From the NCBI RefSeq assembly GCF_964036645.1, contig NZ_OZ038525.1, positions 124,001 through 188,000 of the forward strand: a stretch of 64,000 bases of DNA, in the 5' to 3' direction. The notes below the pieces were generated by a model. That model had not been told where the DNA came from, did no database searches, and worked only from the letters and a program-made list of their open reading frames with translations. A program made the position numbers and the translations under genes. The stretch is from Tenacibaculum sp. 190524A02b. Its GTDB lineage: Bacteria > Bacteroidota > Bacteroidia > Flavobacteriales > Flavobacteriaceae. The stretch's first letter is position 1. Each line of letters opens with the position of its first letter. Shown here one piece after another: positions 60,670 through 64,000 of the stretch.

Positions 60670-61330
60670 TTGCACTAGAGTATAGCGGTTTTATATGTTT
60701 TACAAAGTCAATACCGACTGCATGGCGATTCTGTATGGTCAACAGAAGTCAATACCGATTGCATGACGGTTCTGTATGGTCAACAGAAGTCAATACCGAT
60801 TGCATGACGGTTCTGTATGGTTAACAAAAACCAATACCAGCTGCATGGCGATTATGTATGTCAACAGAAGTCAATACCGACTGCATGGCGATTCTGTATG
60901 GTCAACAGAAGTCAATACCGATTGCATGACGGTTCTGTATGGTCAACAGAAGTCAATACCGATTGCATGACGGTTCTGTATGGTTAACAAAAGCCAATAC
61001 CAGCTGCATGATGGTTCTGTATGGTTAACAAAAGTCAATACAAGCTGCATGGCGGTTCTGTAAGGTTAACAGAAGTCAATACCGACTGCATGGCGGCTCT
61101 GTAAGGTCAACAGAAGTCAATACCGATTGCATGGCGGTTCTGTAAGGTTAACAAAAGTCAATACCGATTGCATGGTAGTTCTGTAAGGTTACAATCCGTT
61201 GCTGCACTATGTATGGTGATTCTGTAGGGTTACAATTTCATCTAGCAGCTTGCATAAGGGGTTTGTATGTTTATAATTTGGTGTTGCCCTATGCAGGAAG
61301 CTTTTGTAAGCTTACATTTTGATGCAGCGC
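60670..61330. repeat. 41-bp tandem repeat array with higher-order duplication
   Basis: The unit, about 41 bp, runs TCAACAGAAGTCAATACCGA then TTGCATGACGGTTCTGTATGG. About 12 well-kept copies span 60700-61190; worn copies extend to 60670 and 61330. ACCG...TGCAT...CGGT makes each unit a potential short hairpin. A block of four units (60708-60870) is repeated at 60871-61033, offset 163 bases (4 x 41 minus 1). A short open plus frame inside is a by-product. Confidence 0.9.
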
Positions 61331-62055
61331 AGCGGATAACAATCCTGTTAATTCAATTATCAATTTAGGTTTGTTAAAAAAACAAAATTTTCTAATTGAA
61401 TATTTTCATGTTTTAGGGTTTAGTTGAACATGGAAATAAATGTAGATTTTTGTGTCCATATTTTACATTTTACCGTTTTCTAGAGTTTTAAAAAAAAAAT
61501 CGAATTTCTTAGAGTAATCTTTGTGAAAAAAACTAAGTGTTTGGTTATCTATTTGCAATACTAAACAAGGAATAAATGACTACTGTTTTTTACCGTAAAA
61601 ACATTTTTGTTTTTTTACAATTACTGTTAAAAAATAACCTTTAATCCCCTTTTATTTAAGGAATGTTTAACAATTTTAACAGGTTTAAGATACTTGGGAT
61701 TTAGTTCTTTTGTGCCCGCCAAAAAATACACCTAAACACGGGTTGATTTGGTGAAAGAATTCAAAAATTAAAATGGTTAAAAAAGCGCATAAACCTAGGT
61801 TGAAAAATCATTTTGATGCTAAATATTCAAAAACAATAAAAGTCATAATTGGGTTGACTGCCCGAGTATCGGATAACTGAAAAACGATATTAAAAAAGAA
61901 AGTAAGATGAAAGATTAATCCCCCAAAGAATTAATCAATTTTAATAAATAGTATTCAATATAAATACCCCCGATAAAAGCGATTTTTTAAATAAACAAGC
62001 TTTCCTAAATACTAGATTGTTTAGGAGTTTTAAAACCAAAAATATTATTAAAATA
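61331..62055. other. gene-free stretch upstream of the lipoprotein
   Basis: 725 bases, AT-rich. A 35-codon frame at about 61772-61879 (MVKKAHKPRLKNHFDAKYSK and on to VSDN) is basic and may be a leader or nothing. TTTCCTAAA...TTTAGGAGTTT near 62003-62029 is an inverted repeat close to the gene start. CCCCCGATAAAAGCGA near 61967 is unassigned. No promoter could be fixed. Confidence 0.35.
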
Positions 62056-62571
62056 ATGAAATCAATATTTAAAATAACATGTGCAACAGTATTATCATTA
62101 ATCTCATTTTCTTGTAATAATGATAATGAATTAGAAACATTAAGTAATCTTCAAAAAGAAGAAAAGAAGGTTAATCAGCATAAAATAGGAGTTATTGATC
62201 CTATAGTAGAAACACTAGTATTAAATTTAGAAAGTACTGAAGCAATAACTATTAAGCAAGCTCCTTTTGAAATAGTAATTTATGCATATGATGATATGTT
62301 AGCTGACGCAGCTGCTGTAGAAGTATATAGAGGAACTAATTTTGCAACTGCTTTACCATTATCTGTAAATATACCAAAGGAAGATATTCAGTTACACAAA
62401 GTAGCGAACTTTAGAAAAGTTGGGTATTATGTACACATTGCTTGGGATAATAACCAAAATAAAGTTATTGGTGATGCTGGAGATATTGGAATTGACTGGA
62501 ATAAAGCTTTTCCTACTATTGATTTAGATGCTCCTTTTACACAAACTTTATATGTAAAAAGTATCCAATAA
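62056..62571 (+). CDS. lipoprotein of unknown function
   Basis: 171 residues from the ATG at 62056 (MKSIFKITCATVLSLISFSC); an in-frame ATG at 62017 adds 13 non-signal residues. The lipobox Cys ends the signal peptide, followed by a short Asn/Asp linker (NNDNELETLSNL). The mature part alternates strands (ITIKQAPFEIVIYAYDDML, VGYYVHIAWDNNQNKVIGD, APFTQTLYVKSIQ) and looks like one beta-sandwich domain. Family not recognised. A good terminator follows. Confidence 0.7.
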   Translation: MKSIFKITCATVLSLISFSCNNDNELETLSNLQKEEKKVNQHKIGVIDPIVETLVLNLESTEAITIKQAPFEIVIYAYDDMLADAAAVEVYRGTNFATALPLSVNIPKEDIQLHKVANFRKVGYYVHIAWDNNQNKVIGDAGDIGIDWNKAFPTIDLDAPFTQTLYVKSIQ

Positions 62572-62603
62572 TTTGAGTTTATTATAAAATTTTTTTTATT
62601 ACA

Positions 62604-62642
62604 AAACATCCCTTCATTCTATTATAAAATGAAGGGATGTTT
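62604..62642 (+). terminator. terminator after the lipoprotein gene
   Basis: AAACATCCCTTCATT (62604-62618) and AATGAAGGGATGTTT (62628-62642) form a 15-bp perfect stem followed by ATTTTAATT. It is preceded by an A-rich run and could serve both directions. Confidence 0.85.
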
Positions 62643-62645
62643 ATT

Positions 62646-62669
62646 TTAATTGCAAGGGCGATAGTCAAG
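62646..62669. repeat. 24-bp dispersed repeat, copy 3
   Basis: TTAATTGCAAGGGCGATAGTCAAG, 22/24 identical to copies 1 and 2 and about 58 kb away. The tail GGTTTAATTTCCCAATGCCTTACATTAG resembles that of copy 2. It lies directly after the terminator and 38 bases from the oxyR end. Confidence 0.75.
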
Positions 62670-62707
62670 GGTTTAATTTCCCAATGCCTTACATTAGTAT
62701 AGTTCAT

Positions 62708-63649
62708 TTAATTTTTTTGTAACGGACTAATAATTTCTACGTCACTAAAAGCAATTGCGCCTCTGACTACACCATCAATAGTGCTTTTTAAAGCTTCTAT
62801 CAATTGCATTTTTAATTGAGATTTATGATAAATTAAACTCACTTCACGAGCAGGTGGAGGCGTTTCAAATTCACGTAAATGCCTTTTATCATCTTCATTT
62901 AAATCCAAAGTATTTAAATATGGAAGTAAAGTCATACCTAAACCATCTTTTGAAAGTTTTATAAGTGTATCAAAACTACCACTTTCTAATTGGAAATGAT
63001 TGTTTTTACTTTTTTTGTTGGTTCTACATAAGTTAATAACACTATCTTTAAAACAGTGTCCGTCTTCTAACAGTAATAAATCATCGACATCTAATTCCTC
63101 TACAGTTATTTTGTTATTCTCAAAAAGCTTATGTGCTTCAGGAATTAACCCAACAAAAGGTTCGTAATATAACACACGCTCTTTAATTGCTTCATTTTCT
63201 AAAGGCGTAGCAGCTATAGCCGCATCAATATGTCCGTCCATTAGCTTACGTACAATTTCTTCGGTAGTAAGCTCTTCAATAATTAGTTGAACCTTAGGGT
63301 AGTTTCTGTTAAATGTTTTTAAGAACATAGGTAATAAAGTAGGCATAATGGTTGGAATAATTCCTAACTTAAATTCACCACCTACATACCCTTTTTGTTG
63401 GTGTACAATATCAACAATTCGGTTACTTTCGTCAACAATAACCTTAGCTTGTTCTACGATTCGTTTCCCAACTTCGGTTAATTCAATAGGTTTTTTAGAA
63501 CGATTAAAGATTTTAGCATCTAACTCTTCCTCTAGCTTTTGTATTTGCATGCTTAATGTTGGCTGCGTAACAAAACAATGCTCAGCGGCAATTGTAAAGT
63601 TTTTATACTCAGCAACTGCCAGCGTATATTTTAATTGTGTTATGGTCAT
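62708..63649 (-). CDS. oxyR: LysR-family hydrogen peroxide regulator OxyR
   Basis: 313 residues from ATG 63649 (MTITQLKYTLAVAEYKNFTI), the normal OxyR start; a longer frame begins at 63694. The LysR helix-turn-helix is in FTIAAEHCFVTQPTLSMQIQ, KLEEELDAKIFNRSKKPIEL. The regulatory domain has two cysteines in LLEDGHCFKDSVINLCRTN with C-x8-C spacing, the redox switch of OxyR (C199 and C208 in E. coli). It is divergent from dps, a typical OxyR target, with 116 bases between. Confidence 0.9.
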   Translation of the reverse strand: MTITQLKYTLAVAEYKNFTIAAEHCFVTQPTLSMQIQKLEEELDAKIFNRSKKPIELTEVGKRIVEQAKVIVDESNRIVDIVHQQKGYVGGEFKLGIIPTIMPTLLPMFLKTFNRNYPKVQLIIEELTTEEIVRKLMDGHIDAAIAATPLENEAIKERVLYYEPFVGLIPEAHKLFENNKITVEELDVDDLLLLEDGHCFKDSVINLCRTNKKSKNNHFQLESGSFDTLIKLSKDGLGMTLLPYLNTLDLNEDDKRHLREFETPPPAREVSLIYHKSQLKMQLIEALKSTIDGVVRGAIAFSDVEIISPLQKN

Positions 63650-63721
63650 TACAATAATATTTTTTGATAAAGATATTAAAACAATCAATATCATTTATAG
63701 TTTTACTGCTTAAAATTGCAA

Positions 63722-63729
63722 TAATTTTG
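63722..63729 (+). promoter_or_regulatory. probable dps promoter (-7)
   Basis: TAATTTTG fits TAnnTTTG; the dps ATG lies 36 bases further. The expected -33 region is near 63700, inside the oxyR-dps gap, and reads TTTTACTG; this is a weak match. An OxyR site should lie in 63650-63721. Confidence 0.45.
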
Positions 63730-63765
63730 ACATCAGAATAACAAGAGACACAAAATCAAATTCAT

Positions 63766-64000
63766 ATGGAAACTACAATTTTAGGGTTAGATATAGAAAA
63801 AACAGAAAGGTTAAAAAAAGAACTAAATGTATTGCTTGCAAACTTTCAAGTATATTATCAAAATGTAAGAGGTTTACATTGGAATATTAAAGGAAAGAAT
63901 TTTTTTGAGTTACATACCAAGTTTGAAGAATTTTACACAGATGCTCAAGAAAAAGTAGACATGATAGCGGAAAGAATTTTGACGTTACAAGGAACGCCTT
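63766..64000 (+). CDS. dps: Dps-family ferritin-like protein, partial
   Basis: 78 complete codons, running off the right edge. It starts METTILGLDIEKTERLKKEL and contains the Dps ferroxidase pattern NVRGLHWNIKGKNFFELHTK, FEEFYTDAQEKVDMIAERIL, with His, Asp and Glu in place. Dps oxidises and stores iron with hydrogen peroxide and shields DNA. Its divergent partner is oxyR, so induction by peroxide is likely. Confidence 0.9.
   Translation, partial: METTILGLDIEKTERLKKELNVLLANFQVYYQNVRGLHWNIKGKNFFELHTKFEEFYTDAQEKVDMIAERILTLQGTP

Noticed and set aside
60776-60970. 64-codon plus-strand open frame in the tandem repeat
   Set aside because: It is the translation of the 41-bp repeat units and has no other support.
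60670-61330. CRISPR array
   Set aside because: Repeats are directly adjacent without unique spacers, and no cas genes are present.
1-64000. tRNA or rRNA genes
   Set aside because: No cloverleaf or rRNA-like sequence was seen by eye; a tRNAscan or Infernal run would settle it.

Overview
The window looks like a chromosome segment of a marine-type Flavobacteriia bacterium (Bacteroidota), probably family Flavobacteriaceae. It is AT-rich, and I see flavobacterial-type promoters (TTG, then about 19 bases, then TAnnTTTG), a Bacteroidota-type HU protein, a type IX secretion C-terminal domain, SusC-like beta-barrel receptors, a TPR/LuxR regulator and an OxyR/Dps pair. Tenacibaculum, Polaribacter or Aquimarina-like genera would fit, but the genus is a guess. 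I saw no tRNA, rRNA or CRISPR array.

Layout. (1) 1-4.0 kb is a degraded accessory island: single small genes, mostly on the minus strand, separated by structured spacers with long imperfect inverted repeats, and a tyrosine recombinase remnant at 2504-3158. (2) 4.0-4.5 kb is a divergent endonuclease V-like gene. (3) 4.9-21.4 kb is a block of 14 minus-strand genes: a YbjN/DUF2170-like protein, PspA, an NfeD/YqiJ-like protein, a flotillin, a 1618-residue AAA+ ATPase, DUF4178, a DUF1190-like lipoprotein, DUF350, a membrane spermidine synthase, SAM decarboxylase, a K+ channel with RCK domains, and three less known proteins. It resembles an enlarged version of the enterobacterial yjfI-J-K-L-M(-C) cluster and is best read as a membrane-stress/membrane-remodelling and polyamine system. 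A divergent XRE-type regulator sits at its head. (4) 22.4-28.5 kb holds NDH-2, small membrane proteins, an AraC regulator and a TPR/LuxR regulator. (5) 28.5-30.0 kb is an arsenic-type arsR-arsC-DUF6428 cluster without an exporter. (6) 30.3-35.1 kb has small membrane proteins, a LuxR response regulator and two tandem secreted fibre-like paralogues.

(7) 35.2-36.6 kb is a repeat field (139-bp and roughly 80-bp units) with a lone GIY-YIG nuclease inside it. (8) 36.7-55.7 kb is core chromosome: HU, RecQ, HtpG, a KAS III enzyme, two TonB-type barrels, a CoA-binding protein, RNase Z, a T9SS-domain mini-protein, PyrB, PyrR, a SulP transporter, a GNAT enzyme and an M1-like peptidase. (9) 56.2-60.5 kb is a second accessory island built like the first: single minus-strand genes (an RX4H HEPN-like protein, DUF6326, a PD-(D/E)xK nuclease-like protein), structured spacers, a second recombinase remnant, and a 27-bp palindromic site that matches the first island at 26 of 27 bases. 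(10) 60.7-61.3 kb is a 41-bp tandem repeat array. (11) 62-64 kb has a lipoprotein, oxyR and the start of dps.

The two most interesting items are the pair of integron-like cassette islands, each with a recombinase remnant, a shared palindromic site and single-gene units divided by folded spacers, and the large PspA/flotillin/AAA+/polyamine/K+ channel operon.
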